A stretch of DNA of 64,000 nucleotides, taken from NCBI RefSeq assembly GCF_033949425.1, contig NZ_JAXAVX010000015.1, positions 1 to 64,000 of the forward strand, in the 5' to 3' direction. Of the stretch, positions 25,473 through 33,375 are shown one piece after another (position 1 is the first letter of the stretch; every line of letters begins with the position of its first letter). The position numbers and the translations under genes were made by a program. The notes under the pieces are model-generated. The model saw only the letters and a list, made by a program, of their open reading frames with translations. It made no database searches and had not been told where the DNA came from. The stretch comes from Patulibacter brassicae (lineage in GTDB: Bacteria; Actinomycetota; Thermoleophilia; Solirubrobacterales; Solirubrobacteraceae).

Positions 25473-26375
25473 TCAGGCGCCGGCGATCTTCTTGCCGCTG
25501 CGCCACACGGTGAGCACGCGCACGGCGGTGATCGTGCCCTCCCGGCCCTTGCGGCCGGGCTCCTGCAGGACGACCGTGCGCCCGGCCCGGACGCGCACGA
25601 CCTTGCACGGCTTGTCGCCCAGGGCGAAGCGCTTGAGGCACGTCGTGCCGGCCGACTGCTTGCCCGGCAGCGACAGGCCCTCGGCGAGCCGCAGGGTCAC
25701 GACCTTGCCGCTGTCGGACACGGACTGGATCCGCGCGAGCGCGACCCGCTTCGACGGGACGGTCGTGCCGAGGGCGAGCTTCGAGCGGGCCTGGCGTCGC
25801 GCCCCGCGGACGATCCGCAGGCTCACGCGCGTGCTCGCCCGGCGGGCGGCGGCGACGGCCTTCGCGTGGTCGGCCTCGCTGCCGCCGCCGACGGCGGCCG
25901 GGCGCTTCGGCGTCGCCGCGGGCGTCGGGGCGACCCCGGTGCTCGGGGTCGCGACCGACGCGCTGGGCGTCGCCGTCGCGGCCTTCCCGGCGGAGGACGA
26001 CGCCGCCCCCGCGGTCGATGCGCGCGGCGTCGCCGAGGACCCCTCCGCCTTGCGGTTCGCCTTCGCCAGCGCCTTGCTGAACGGGTCGCGGGCGGCACCG
26101 CGCTCGCTGGCGCGCGCCGCGGCGCGGGCGACGGCGGCCGCGGAGCGCTGCGGGGCCGCGCCGATCTCGTCGGCGTCCTGGACGGCCGCGAGCGCGCGCT
26201 CCGCCGCCGGATCGGCGGCCGGGGCCGTCAGCGCCGCGGCGGGATCGCTCGCCACGGACTCCGTGTCGTGCCCCCCGCCCCAGGCGACGAGGCCGCCGCC
26301 GACGACGAGGACCCCGCCGACGGCGACCGCGAGCAGCGGGTCGACGTGGCCGGCGATGCGCTTGCTGGAGCTCAC
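25473..26375 (-). CDS. Single-pass membrane protein, fourth gene of the pilMNO operon
   Basis: A 300-residue protein with a short cytoplasmic start, one TM helix (about 13-33), a long Ala/Ser/Thr/Pro linker (about 40-170) and a basic C-terminal domain (about 175-300) with two Cys (CLKRFALGDKPC). It overlaps the pilO stop by 4 bp (ATGA), so it is part of the pilus alignment operon, in the position PilP occupies in Gram-negative bacteria. I see no sequence likeness to PilP and do not recognise the C-terminal domain. A structural or envelope-spanning role is inferred from context only. Confidence 0.75.
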   Translation of the reverse strand: MSSSKRIAGHVDPLLAVAVGGVLVVGGGLVAWGGGHDTESVASDPAAALTAPAADPAAERALAAVQDADEIGAAPQRSAAAVARAAARASERGAARDPFSKALAKANRKAEGSSATPRASTAGAASSSAGKAATATPSASVATPSTGVAPTPAATPKRPAAVGGGSEADHAKAVAAARRASTRVSLRIVRGARRQARSKLALGTTVPSKRVALARIQSVSDSGKVVTLRLAEGLSLPGKQSAGTTCLKRFALGDKPCKVVRVRAGRTVVLQEPGRKGREGTITAVRVLTVWRSGKKIAGA

Positions 26376-27142
26376 GGGGTGCCTCCCGTCGTGGTCGTGG
26401 TGCCGGTCCCGGGCGCCGGCGCGGCGGCCGTGGCGGCCTCGCGCGGCAGCAGGTACGCCTTCAGCTCGAGGCTGCCGGCGAGCGAGCGGGCGCCCTCCGC
26501 CTGGCCGACCGCGAGGTTCACGCTGTCGACGCGCAGGAGGCGGCCGCTGGCGCGGAGCTTGCCGTCGGGCGTGCGGACGAGCCCCTGGATCGCCCGGACG
26601 AACCGGGTGACCGCGGTGTAGCTCCCGCTGACCTGGACGCTCATGCCGACCGGGACCCCGGCGGGGGCGCCGGCGGCGGCCGCGTCGGTGCCGTCCGCGG
26701 CGGGCGCCGCGGTCGCCGTGGCGGCGCCGGTGGTCGTCGTCCCGCTAGCGGTGCCGTCCGCGTTGACGCCTCCCGCGGTCGGGGCGGCGGCGGGCGCCGC
26801 CGCCGACGCGGCCGCGTCGGTGACCTTCAGGACGTCGAAGCTCACGTCGAAGCGATCGGCCGTGGACTCGAGCTGGTCGATGAGCTGGGCGGCCTCGACC
26901 TTCTCCGGCACGGCGACGGCGAGGCGCTTGAGCGCCCGGACGTTCGCGTCGGCGCGGGTCCCGGCCTCCCGGGCCTGCGCGAGCTGCGTCTGGACCTGAG
27001 CGGCCTGGGCCTCGGCCTGCTGCTGGGACTCCTCGGCCGCGGCCGCGTCGTTGCGGGCCGGGCTCACGAGCAGGAGCCAGAGGAGCGCGGCGACCGCCAG
27101 GACGGCGACGCCCGCGAGGAGGTTGCGCATCGAGTCGGTCAT
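26372..27142 (-). CDS. pilO: Type IV pilus assembly protein PilO-like
   Basis: A 256-residue inner-membrane protein. An N-terminal TM helix (about 8-26) ends in LLLVSPARN, followed by a coiled coil (EESQQQAEAQAAQVQTQLAQ onwards, about 38-75) and a ferredoxin-like globular domain broken by a Thr/Ala/Gly-rich insertion (about 110-160). This is the PilO layout; the last part contains VQVSGSYTAVTRFVRAIQGL, which matches the conserved PilO fold. PilO pairs with PilN in the alignment complex. Overlaps with pilN upstream and the fourth gene downstream show one operon. Confidence 0.87.
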   Translation of the reverse strand: MTDSMRNLLAGVAVLAVAALLWLLLVSPARNDAAAAEESQQQAEAQAAQVQTQLAQAREAGTRADANVRALKRLAVAVPEKVEAAQLIDQLESTADRFDVSFDVLKVTDAAASAAAPAAAPTAGGVNADGTASGTTTTGAATATAAPAADGTDAAAAGAPAGVPVGMSVQVSGSYTAVTRFVRAIQGLVRTPDGKLRASGRLLRVDSVNLAVGQAEGARSLAGSLELKAYLLPREAATAAAPAPGTGTTTTTGGTP

Positions 27143-27888
27143 CGGCTCGCTCCGTCGGTGGTGGTGGAGGCCTGGGTGGCGGGGTCGGCCGGCGCGTCGG
27201 CCGCGGCGGACGCGGCGGCGTCCGGGGTCGCGGCGTCGAGGACGACCGTCGGGGACAGCCCGACCGCGGCGTCGAGGGCGACGCCGTCGCAGTCGGCGGA
27301 TCCGCCGGAGCCGGACGCCGCGCCCTGGGCGCGCTTCGTCTTGGCGGTCTGGTTCAGGGCGACGTCGGCGACCTGCGGCAGGGCGCGGAGCCGGCGCAGC
27401 GTGTCGGCGACCCGGGGCTGCGTGTCGGCGCAGCCGGTCAGCGCGACGCTGCCGGAGCCGCCGAGGCCGGCCGGCACGGACCCGCCGCCCGTCGCGGTGG
27501 CGCCGCCGGCCGCGGCGCTGAGCTGGGTGATGCCGACCGGGCCGGGCAGCGCACCGGCGACGGAGCGCAGGACCGCCGCCCAGTCGGTGCGGCCGGCCGC
27601 CAGCGCCAGGACCGCGGTCTCGCGGCTGCGGCGCCGCTCGTCGAGCGCCACCACCGGCTGCAGCCGGTTCACCTCGGCCTGCGTCTGCGCGGTCCGCGCC
27701 ACGGCGCTGGCCTCCGCCTCGCGGGCCGTCTGGGTGTCCTGGCGCGCCATCGCCCAGACGGCGAGCAGCACGAGGACGATCACCGCGCCGCCGCCGACGA
27801 TGGCGTGCAGCGGGTTGAGCTTCAGGTCCCCGGCGCCGCGGGCGGCGCCGGCGCGCTGCTCGGGCGGCAGGAGGTTGATCGCGCGCAT
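27139..27888 (-). CDS. pilN: Type IV pilus assembly protein PilN-like
   Basis: A 249-residue protein. The N-terminal INLLPPE (residues 4-10) is the peptide by which PilN docks into PilM. A TM helix (about 31-48), a coiled coil and a C-terminal periplasm-type domain follow. The fold carries an extra Gly/Ala-rich stretch and a Cys pair (GCADTQP and ADCDGV) not typical of proteobacterial PilN. The stop overlaps pilO; only 1 nt separates it from pilM. Confidence 0.87.
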   Translation of the reverse strand: MRAINLLPPEQRAGAARGAGDLKLNPLHAIVGGGAVIVLVLLAVWAMARQDTQTAREAEASAVARTAQTQAEVNRLQPVVALDERRRSRETAVLALAAGRTDWAAVLRSVAGALPGPVGITQLSAAAGGATATGGGSVPAGLGGSGSVALTGCADTQPRVADTLRRLRALPQVADVALNQTAKTKRAQGAASGSGGSADCDGVALDAAVGLSPTVVLDAATPDAAASAAADAPADPATQASTTTDGASR

Positions 27889-27889
27889 C

Positions 27890-28972
27890 TCAGCTCTCCT
27901 CGACGCTCAGCCCGAGCGCCACGGGGTCGGCGCCGCCGGCGAGCGCCGCGGCGGACTGCACGGGCAGGTCGAGCGCCTCGCCGAGGACGGCGGCGGCGCC
28001 CTCCATGCCGGCGAGGGGACCGCTCGTGACGCAGGACTCCGGCGTCTCGCCGTCCTCCTGGTCGACGTGGAACTCGACCGACGTCCGGACGGTGGTGGCG
28101 ATCGCGCGCAGCGTGCGGGCGACGACGTCGGTCAGCGCGTCGCGCTCGCCCTCCGCCGGCTGGCGGTCGCCGAGCAGCAGGGCCGCCGCGTCCGCCGGGT
28201 CGAGATCGAGCCGGCGGGCGAGCTCCTCGCTCGCCGACTGCACGCCGGCCGGGATGGTGCGCACGAAGCGGCAGCCGTCGGGCCCCGCGAGCGCGAGGGT
28301 CGTGATGCCGTCGAGGTCCAGCAGCAGCGTCGGCTCGATCGGCCGGACGACGCGAGCGAGGCCGAAGGCGAGCAGATCGACGCCGACGGGCTCCAGGCCC
28401 GCGGCCTGGACCGCGGCGATCTGGCCCGCGACGAGCTCGCGGCGCGCCGCGACGACGAGCGCGCGGCGGTGCGCCGGCGTGTCGCCGTCGGCGGGGACCT
28501 CGTCGAGCAGGCGGTAGTCGATCAGCGCGTCGTCGGCGGCCGTCGGGATCCGCTCCCGGGCGATGAGGCGGACGGCGGCGTCGACGTCCTCGGCGTTGCG
28601 CACCGGCGGCAGGTCGAGGACGCGCACGGCGACCTTCTGGCAGCCGACGCCGAGCCGGACCTGCTTGGCGAACCCGCTGCGGGTCTCCAGCACGTCGCGC
28701 AGCGCCTGGGCGACGGCGGCGGCGTCGATGACCTCGCCGTCGCGGACGGCGCCGGGCGGCAGCACGGCGGAGGCGGAGGCCTTCGGCGCGAGGGGGCCGC
28801 GACCGGCGTTGGCGGTCGCGACGCCGACGTGGGTGGCGCCGATCCGCACGCCGGTGACCGGCGCGGAGGGGCCGCCGCGCTTGCCCCCGGAGCGCGAGCG
28901 ACCGCTGAGCGCGGTGCTGCGACCCGGGAGGCCGGAGGGCAGTCGAGGGAGGGTGAGCGATCGGCGGGCCAT
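27890..28972 (-). CDS. pilM: Type IV pilus assembly ATPase-like protein PilM
   Basis: A 360-residue actin-like (FtsA-fold) cytoplasmic protein. An unusually long basic N-terminal extension (about 1-40) precedes GVRIGATHVGVA, the first phosphate-binding strand. LGVGCQKVAVRVLDLP, LLLDLDGITTLALAG (second nucleotide loop) and FVRTIPAGVQSASEEL follow as in PilM. It binds PilN and nucleotide and links the alignment complex to the motor. Start ATG 28972 was chosen because upstream codons enter a non-coding repeat region. It is the first gene of the pilM-N-O operon. Confidence 0.88.
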   Translation of the reverse strand: MARRSLTLPRLPSGLPGRSTALSGRSRSGGKRGGPSAPVTGVRIGATHVGVATANAGRGPLAPKASASAVLPPGAVRDGEVIDAAAVAQALRDVLETRSGFAKQVRLGVGCQKVAVRVLDLPPVRNAEDVDAAVRLIARERIPTAADDALIDYRLLDEVPADGDTPAHRRALVVAARRELVAGQIAAVQAAGLEPVGVDLLAFGLARVVRPIEPTLLLDLDGITTLALAGPDGCRFVRTIPAGVQSASEELARRLDLDPADAAALLLGDRQPAEGERDALTDVVARTLRAIATTVRTSVEFHVDQEDGETPESCVTSGPLAGMEGAAAVLGEALDLPVQSAAALAGGADPVALGLSVEES

Positions 28973-28990
28973 GGTGGGTCGCCCACCCCA

Positions 28991-29016
28991 TCGTCGGCTC
29001 CCCCGTCCGGGCTTGA
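28991..29016 (-). promoter_or_regulatory. Possible sigma-28/WhiG-like promoter of pilM
   Basis: On the minus strand TCAAG (29012-29016), a 13-nt spacer and GCCGACGA (28991-28998) lie upstream of ATG 28972. The second box matches 6 of 8 positions of the FliA/WhiG -10 consensus GCCGATAA. A second TCAAG lies at 29022-29026, 10 bp upstream of the first. Confidence 0.25.
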
Positions 29017-29033
29017 AGCGCCTTGAGCCACCT

Positions 29034-29045
29034 GGACGTTCGTCC
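29034..29045. promoter_or_regulatory. Inverted repeat GGACG-TT-CGTCC upstream of pilM
   Basis: Perfect 5-bp arms around a 2-bp centre, 61 bp upstream of the pilM start. The same motif occurs before pilT (62802-62813) and, with one mismatch, before pilV (34080-34091). Confidence 0.45.
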
Positions 29046-29139
29046 GGGCGCAGATCGATCGATCGTCGGCCGCATCCGGCCGCCACGCGTCGTCCCCGGC
29101 ATCGACGTCGCTGGACGCCGGGCCTCAGCGGCGTCCAGC

Positions 29140-29220
29140 GTCCCGCCCGTCCCGCCCGTCTCGCCCGTCTCGCCCGTCTCGCCCGTCTCGGCCGTCTCGG
29201 CCGTCTCGGCCGTCTCGGCG
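29140..29220. repeat. 9-bp tandem repeat, nine units
   Basis: Nine uninterrupted 9-bp units: GTCCCGCCC twice, GTCTCGCCC three times, GTCTCGGCC three times, then GTCTCGGCG. Variants are grouped in blocks, as expected from stepwise duplication. It lies in non-coding DNA about 170-250 bp upstream of pilM. Confidence 0.9.
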
Positions 29221-29950
29221 ACGGAGCGTGCGCCTCGTTCGAGGACCACCCGGTGTCTCGTACCCGACGGCGCCGCCCCGTCGGCGGTCCGTGCCGCGCG
29301 CGTCGCTTCCGCGCGCCGTGGGTGCACGCGACGGGCACCGCACGCCGAGCGAGCGTCTCGCGAGCCCTCCGCCGTTCGGCGCGGCACGAGACGCACGGCG
29401 CACGCAGGGGCTCGGGACCTCAGGCGGCTCCGGTCGCCGGCGAGCGGTCACGGGTTGGACTGCGCAGCGAGGGCTCAGGGCCCCACCGGGGCCGGGCGGG
29501 TGCCCGCCCCTCGCGCGGATCGGCGAATCGTTCGTGCGGGACGAGGCATCGGACCCCCGGATCCTGCCTCGCTGGACGGCCGCCCCGCGATGGTGGTGGC
29601 GCGCTCGACGCCTCGGCATCGAGCGCGCCATCGAAGACGCTCAGCGCCGCGGGGGCACCCTCGGACGGGCTCCCAGCACCCCGCCGTCGCCCCCCCCCGC
29701 GGGCGAGCGCGGACCGCGCGCCCCGATGCCACGGAGACGAGCGACGTCTCCCCGGACACGTCGGCGGGGCGGGACGGGGGTCGACGCCGCGGCGCCGCGT
29801 GCACCGACGCCGCACCTCCCCGGTCGAGGGAGTCGGGCCGGTGCTCCCGCAGGCCCGGCCCGCGAGACACGCCCCGCGTTCCACCGGGTGCGGCCCCGGC
29901 ACGACCGGGCACCGCTTGCGCGCACGGCGCCGATCCTCGAAGCGCTAGGA

Positions 29951-29977
29951 GCGCGGGAGGCCGGCCGGCTCCCGCGC
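29951..29977 (-). terminator. Hairpin after pilD
   Basis: GCGCGGGAG and CTCCCGCGC form a perfect 9-bp stem around GCCGGCCGG, beginning 5 nt after the pilD stop on the minus strand. No U-tract follows; terminator role inferred from position. Confidence 0.45.
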
Positions 29978-29982
29978 CCGGC

Positions 29983-30738
29983 TCAGAAGGTCTTGACGTA
30001 CGCGTCGATCAGCGGCTGCCCGGCGACGAGCGCCACGACGCCGCCGAGCGCGAGGTACGGCCCGAACGGGATCGTCGTCCTGCGGGCGCCGGCGACGCCC
30101 TTGCGCGCGGCGATGACCGCGCCGGCGACGCTCCCGACGACGAGCGCGACGAGGATCCCGACCGCGACCGGCGCGCCCAGGCAGAGGCCGAGGACGCCGG
30201 CGAGCTTCACGTCGCCCATCCCCATGCCGTCGGGCCGAACGATCGCCGGGACGAGGAGGAACGCGAACGCCGCGGCGCCGGCGATCAGCCGCTCGACCTG
30301 ACCGGAGGGGTCCAGGGCCGTCCCGACGGCGATCGCGGCGATCGCGGTCGGCAGCGTGATGGCGTTCGGGATCCGCCGGTGGTCGAGGTCGATGAGCGTG
30401 ATCGGCACGAGCGCCGTGACCATCACGATGCCGAGCACCGCCTGGGCCGTCGAGTCCGCGATCGCGGCGACGAGCGCCCAGAGGACGGCCGTGACGGCCT
30501 CCACGAGCGGGTAGCGACGCGAGATCGGCGCCGCGCAGTCGCGACAGCGACCCCGCAGGAGCAGCCAGGAGAGGACCGGGACGTTGTCGTATGCCCGGAT
30601 CTGGTGGTGGCACGACGGGCACTCCGAGCGCCCCGCGGCGACCGACGTCCCCGCGGGCAGGCGGTAGGCCACGACGTTGAGGAACGACCCGATCAACAGG
30701 CCGAAGGCGGCGGCGAAGGCGATGAGCATCGGAAGCAT
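29983..30738 (-). CDS. pilD: Prepilin peptidase / N-methyltransferase (type IV leader peptidase)
   Basis: A 251-residue integral membrane aspartic protease that cleaves prepilin leaders after Gly and methylates the new N-terminal Phe. SFLNVVAYRLP (about 18-28) is the family start. Zinc-binding Cys40, Cys43, Cys65 and Cys68 (CPSC and CRDC) are all kept, with DNVPVLSWLLLRGRC between. The catalytic Asp lie in LIDLDHRRIPN (about 115-125) and GMGDVKLAGVLG (about 173-184). About seven TM helices. It should process PilA and the minor pilins encoded nearby. Confidence 0.96.
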   Translation of the reverse strand: MLPMLIAFAAAFGLLIGSFLNVVAYRLPAGTSVAAGRSECPSCHHQIRAYDNVPVLSWLLLRGRCRDCAAPISRRYPLVEAVTAVLWALVAAIADSTAQAVLGIVMVTALVPITLIDLDHRRIPNAITLPTAIAAIAVGTALDPSGQVERLIAGAAAFAFLLVPAIVRPDGMGMGDVKLAGVLGLCLGAPVAVGILVALVVGSVAGAVIAARKGVAGARRTTIPFGPYLALGGVVALVAGQPLIDAYVKTF

Positions 30739-31073
30739 GCGCTGGGGGTCCGGTCGGACGCTAGGGACGGATCGACGGCGGGCGGGTGGACGACGGCGCC
30801 AGGGTCGTGGCGCCTCCGTGCCGATCGCGTGTCGGTCCTCGCATGCATCGGAGCGTCCTCGTCCGGGACGTCACCCCGGCGCATCCGAGTGGACGGACGT
30901 CGGAGCGCCGTCCAGACGGCCGTCCGTGTCGGCGTGCCCGTTCCGACCGCTCCGACCCGGGTCAGGAGGCTCGACCGTCCGCCTCCTCGCGCGTGCGACC
31001 GCCGGTCCGGGGTTTCGACGGTCCACCTCCCCGGGCGGTTGACGTCGCCGTGCGGAGGCGGAAGGCTGCCGCG
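30739..31073. other. 335-bp divergent interval between pilD and the pilin-like membrane protein gene
   Basis: No gene is seen. The interval carries several short inverted repeats, including GGACG-GA-CGTCG at 30891-30902, one mismatch from the motif found before pilM, pilV and pilT. Promoters for pilD and the gene at 31074 must lie here; I cannot place them. A GAAGG ribosome binding site is at 31061-31065. Confidence 0.6.
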
Positions 31074-31889
31074 GTGGCCGAGACCGACGACCCCGACGCC
31101 CCCGCTCCCGGACACGACGAACGAGGGGCGTCCGCCTCGGGACCGACCGGCGGCCTCGCCGACGGCGCTGCCGACCACGAGGAGCCGGCCGACGACCGGG
31201 CCGGCCGATCGCGGGGCGACGGTACGACGGCCTCCGGTGAGGTCGTCGCGTCGCCCGGGGACGAGGCCGCGACGGCTCGTCCTGCCGACGGATCGCCCGT
31301 CGACCCGACACCGGTCGCCGAACGCGCCCCCCGGCGACGCGTGCCGTGGACCCGCGGAGCCGGCGCCGCCCCGTCGCGACGTCGCGTCCTCGTCCGTCGC
31401 CTCGTCGCGCTGCTGGTCCTCGTGGCCATCGGCGCGAGCGTCGGGCTCGCAGTGTCGGGCGGCGAGGACGACGCGCCCACTCGCACGGCCGCCGTCGACG
31501 CGACGATCACCCCGGCGACCGACCAGACCCAGGCCAACCGGGCCGCCGACCGCGAGGCGCGGACGCTGCTGCGCGGCGCGATCTCCGCCGTCGAGACGTG
31601 CTTCGGCGCCACGGGCACCTACGCGCGCTGCCGCACGCGCGAGGAGCTCACGCCGTTCGCGAGCGAGGCCCAGTTCGGCCCGTTCCTCGAGCGCGTCGTC
31701 GCCGGCTCGCCCGAGGCGACCGAGATCGCGGTCACCGCCGGCGACCGCCGCAACGTCCGGATCGTCGGCGTCTCGCGCACCCGCAACCGCTTCGCGTACG
31801 TCCGCCGCCTGCCCGGCACGGCCGTCCAGTCCTGCCGCGCCTCGGCCTTCCCGAACCCCGAGGCCTGCTCCGGCGGCCGCTGGGGCTGA
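31074..31889 (+). CDS. Single-pass membrane protein with a pilin-like ectodomain
   Basis: A 271-residue protein with an acidic, disordered cytoplasmic N-terminus (1-85), a basic stop-transfer patch, one TM helix (about 105-128) and an external domain with four Cys (176, 186, 254, 265). The region NRAADREARTLLRGAISAVE (about 155-174) resembles the segment after the hydrophobic helix in PilA of this locus (DSSAKSDARNAISQIE) and precedes CFGATGTYARC, a form seen in actinobacterial pilins. There is no prepilin cleavage motif. It may be a membrane-tethered pilin mimic or pilus-associated regulator; function unknown. GTG 31074 is preceded by GAAGG at 8 nt. Confidence 0.7.
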   Translation: MAETDDPDAPAPGHDERGASASGPTGGLADGAADHEEPADDRAGRSRGDGTTASGEVVASPGDEAATARPADGSPVDPTPVAERAPRRRVPWTRGAGAAPSRRRVLVRRLVALLVLVAIGASVGLAVSGGEDDAPTRTAAVDATITPATDQTQANRAADREARTLLRGAISAVETCFGATGTYARCRTREELTPFASEAQFGPFLERVVAGSPEATEIAVTAGDRRNVRIVGVSRTRNRFAYVRRLPGTAVQSCRASAFPNPEACSGGRWG

Positions 31890-31908
31890 GCGACCACCGA
31901 CTCCCCGG

Positions 31909-33297
31909 TCAGCGCGCCGGCGCCCCCGCGATCCGCGCGAGCGTCGGAAGGCGGCCGACGAGCGGTCGACCGACGCGGCCTGCGAGCCCCCCGACGCGCT
32001 CGGGCGCCAGCAGCCGGGCGACCATGAGGATCCCGGCGGGCACCGCCCACGCGAGGTAGACCGCGGTGTGGCGATCCGGCGTGAACACGTCCCCCGGCAG
32101 CACGCGGAACATCACCCAGACGGCGAGCGCCAGGACGAGCCCGAGGATCGGCGGACGGCCTCGCCAGGCCTGCCAGGCGACGAGCGCCCCGACAGCGCCG
32201 AACGCGTAGTAGCTCGCGTTCCAGGAATCCAAGAGGCACCGCCACCAGCAGACGGCGGCGAGCAGGAGCAGGAGATCGTCGCCACGATCCGCCGGCGGTC
32301 GTCGTCGCAGATAGATCAGGGCCAGCACGACGGCCGCGAGCACGATCGCCGGGTGCGAGACTCGTCCGACCCAACTCGGCTCGAGGCGCTGCGCGAAGAT
32401 CTTGTCCTCGGGTCGGGCGTCGTGGACCTGAACACCGCCCTGTCGCGCCTGCGGCGTCGCGCTCCACCGCGGGTTGCGCTCCCCCGCGAACCAGAACAGG
32501 TTGTCCGGCTTGAAGATCCCCGCCGTCGTCGACTGCAGCGGCGCGGCGACGTCCCGGTGCCCATGCTGCGCCGCGAGGATCGGGGCGAGCAGCGCCCCGC
32601 CGGCGACCGCGCACACGACGAGCTGTCGCAGCAGCGTCCGACGATCGGCGGTCGCGCACAGCACGACCGGGACGGCGATCAGCGCCCACGGCTTCGCCGC
32701 CGCAGCAAGGCCGACGAGGGCCGCCGCCAAGAGCGGCCGGTCGGCCGCAGCGAGCAGGACCGCCGCGAGCGCGAGCGCCACGACGAGCGCCTCCTCCGGA
32801 TGCCCGGCCTCCGCGGCGAGGACCGCGACCGGCGAGCCGACCACGAGCGCGGCGGTGACGAACGCCCAGCCAGCGGCAAGAGCTCCTTCTCCGAGCCGAA
32901 GCCGCCGGACGAGAACCATCGCGAGGACCGCGGAGAGCACCAGGCCCGGGGCGGCCGACGCCCGGTACGCCGAGAGATCCTGGTGGGCGGCATAGGTGCC
33001 CTCTCCGCCGAGCGCCGCGCCCGCGAGCATCGCGGGCGCCTGCAGGAGCGTCGCTCCGCCGTACGCCGAGAGCCGCTCGAGGAAGCCGGAGAGATCCCCC
33101 GCGAGCAGCCGCTGCGCGGCGGCGAGGGTCTCGAACTCGTAGTCGTTGAACGCGTAGGAGCGCAGGCCGTACAGCACGACGGCTGCAGCGCCGACGAACG
33201 CGCCGACGAACGCGGAGAGGTGGACGCCGCCTCGGAGGTTCCACGCGGCGAGCAGGGACGCGCGACGAGCACGCGAGAACGAGAAGACCGCGGACAT
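31909..33297 (-). CDS. GT-C-like polytopic membrane glycosyltransferase, candidate pilin glycosyltransferase
   Basis: A 462-residue membrane protein with about 10-12 TM helices. FNDYEFETLAAAQRLLAGD (about 50-68), in the first external loop, carries acidic residues at the place where GT-C enzymes have their catalytic Asp/Glu. A large external loop (about 260-325, containing FKPDNLFWFAGERNP) lies in the second half. This layout resembles GT87/GT39-type polyprenyl-phosphate-sugar transferases. The gene directly follows pilA, where pilin glycosyltransferases sit in some Gram-negative bacteria. Function inferred from topology and position; it could instead be a general mannosyltransferase. Confidence 0.65.
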   Translation of the reverse strand: MSAVFSFSRARRASLLAAWNLRGGVHLSAFVGAFVGAAAVVLYGLRSYAFNDYEFETLAAAQRLLAGDLSGFLERLSAYGGATLLQAPAMLAGAALGGEGTYAAHQDLSAYRASAAPGLVLSAVLAMVLVRRLRLGEGALAAGWAFVTAALVVGSPVAVLAAEAGHPEEALVVALALAAVLLAAADRPLLAAALVGLAAAAKPWALIAVPVVLCATADRRTLLRQLVVCAVAGGALLAPILAAQHGHRDVAAPLQSTTAGIFKPDNLFWFAGERNPRWSATPQARQGGVQVHDARPEDKIFAQRLEPSWVGRVSHPAIVLAAVVLALIYLRRRPPADRGDDLLLLLAAVCWWRCLLDSWNASYYAFGAVGALVAWQAWRGRPPILGLVLALAVWVMFRVLPGDVFTPDRHTAVYLAWAVPAGILMVARLLAPERVGGLAGRVGRPLVGRLPTLARIAGAPAR

Positions 33298-33311
33298 GTG
33301 CCAGGAACAGC

Positions 33312-33340
33312 GAAGGGGACGGGCAGCGCCCGTCCCCTTC
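33312..33340 (-). terminator. Strong hairpin between pilA and the GT-C gene
   Basis: GAAGGGGACGGGC and GCCCGTCCCCTTC form a perfect 13-bp stem with a 3-nt loop, 36 nt after the pilA stop and 14 nt before the start of the next gene. There is no U-tract. It is a likely attenuator or mRNA-stabilising structure giving high pilA and low downstream expression. Confidence 0.7.
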
Positions 33341-33375
33341 GGTCACTCAGGCGCCGTGGTGGCTGGGCGTGTGGC

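Larger units (their letters stand above)
28973..29982. other. 1-kb interval without a convincing gene between pilM and pilD
   Basis: No reading frame here has the codon pattern or a domain expected of a gene. The interval holds the pilM promoter region (up to about 29060), an inverted-repeat motif at 29034-29045, a 9-bp tandem repeat at 29140-29220, a run of nine C at 29690-29698 and a hairpin after pilD at 29951-29977. The rest (29221-29950) is featureless to me. A degenerate gene or a non-coding RNA cannot be excluded. Confidence 0.6.

Noticed and set aside
29140..29220. Possible CRISPR array
   Set aside because: The 9-bp units are contiguous with no spacers, and no cas gene is present.
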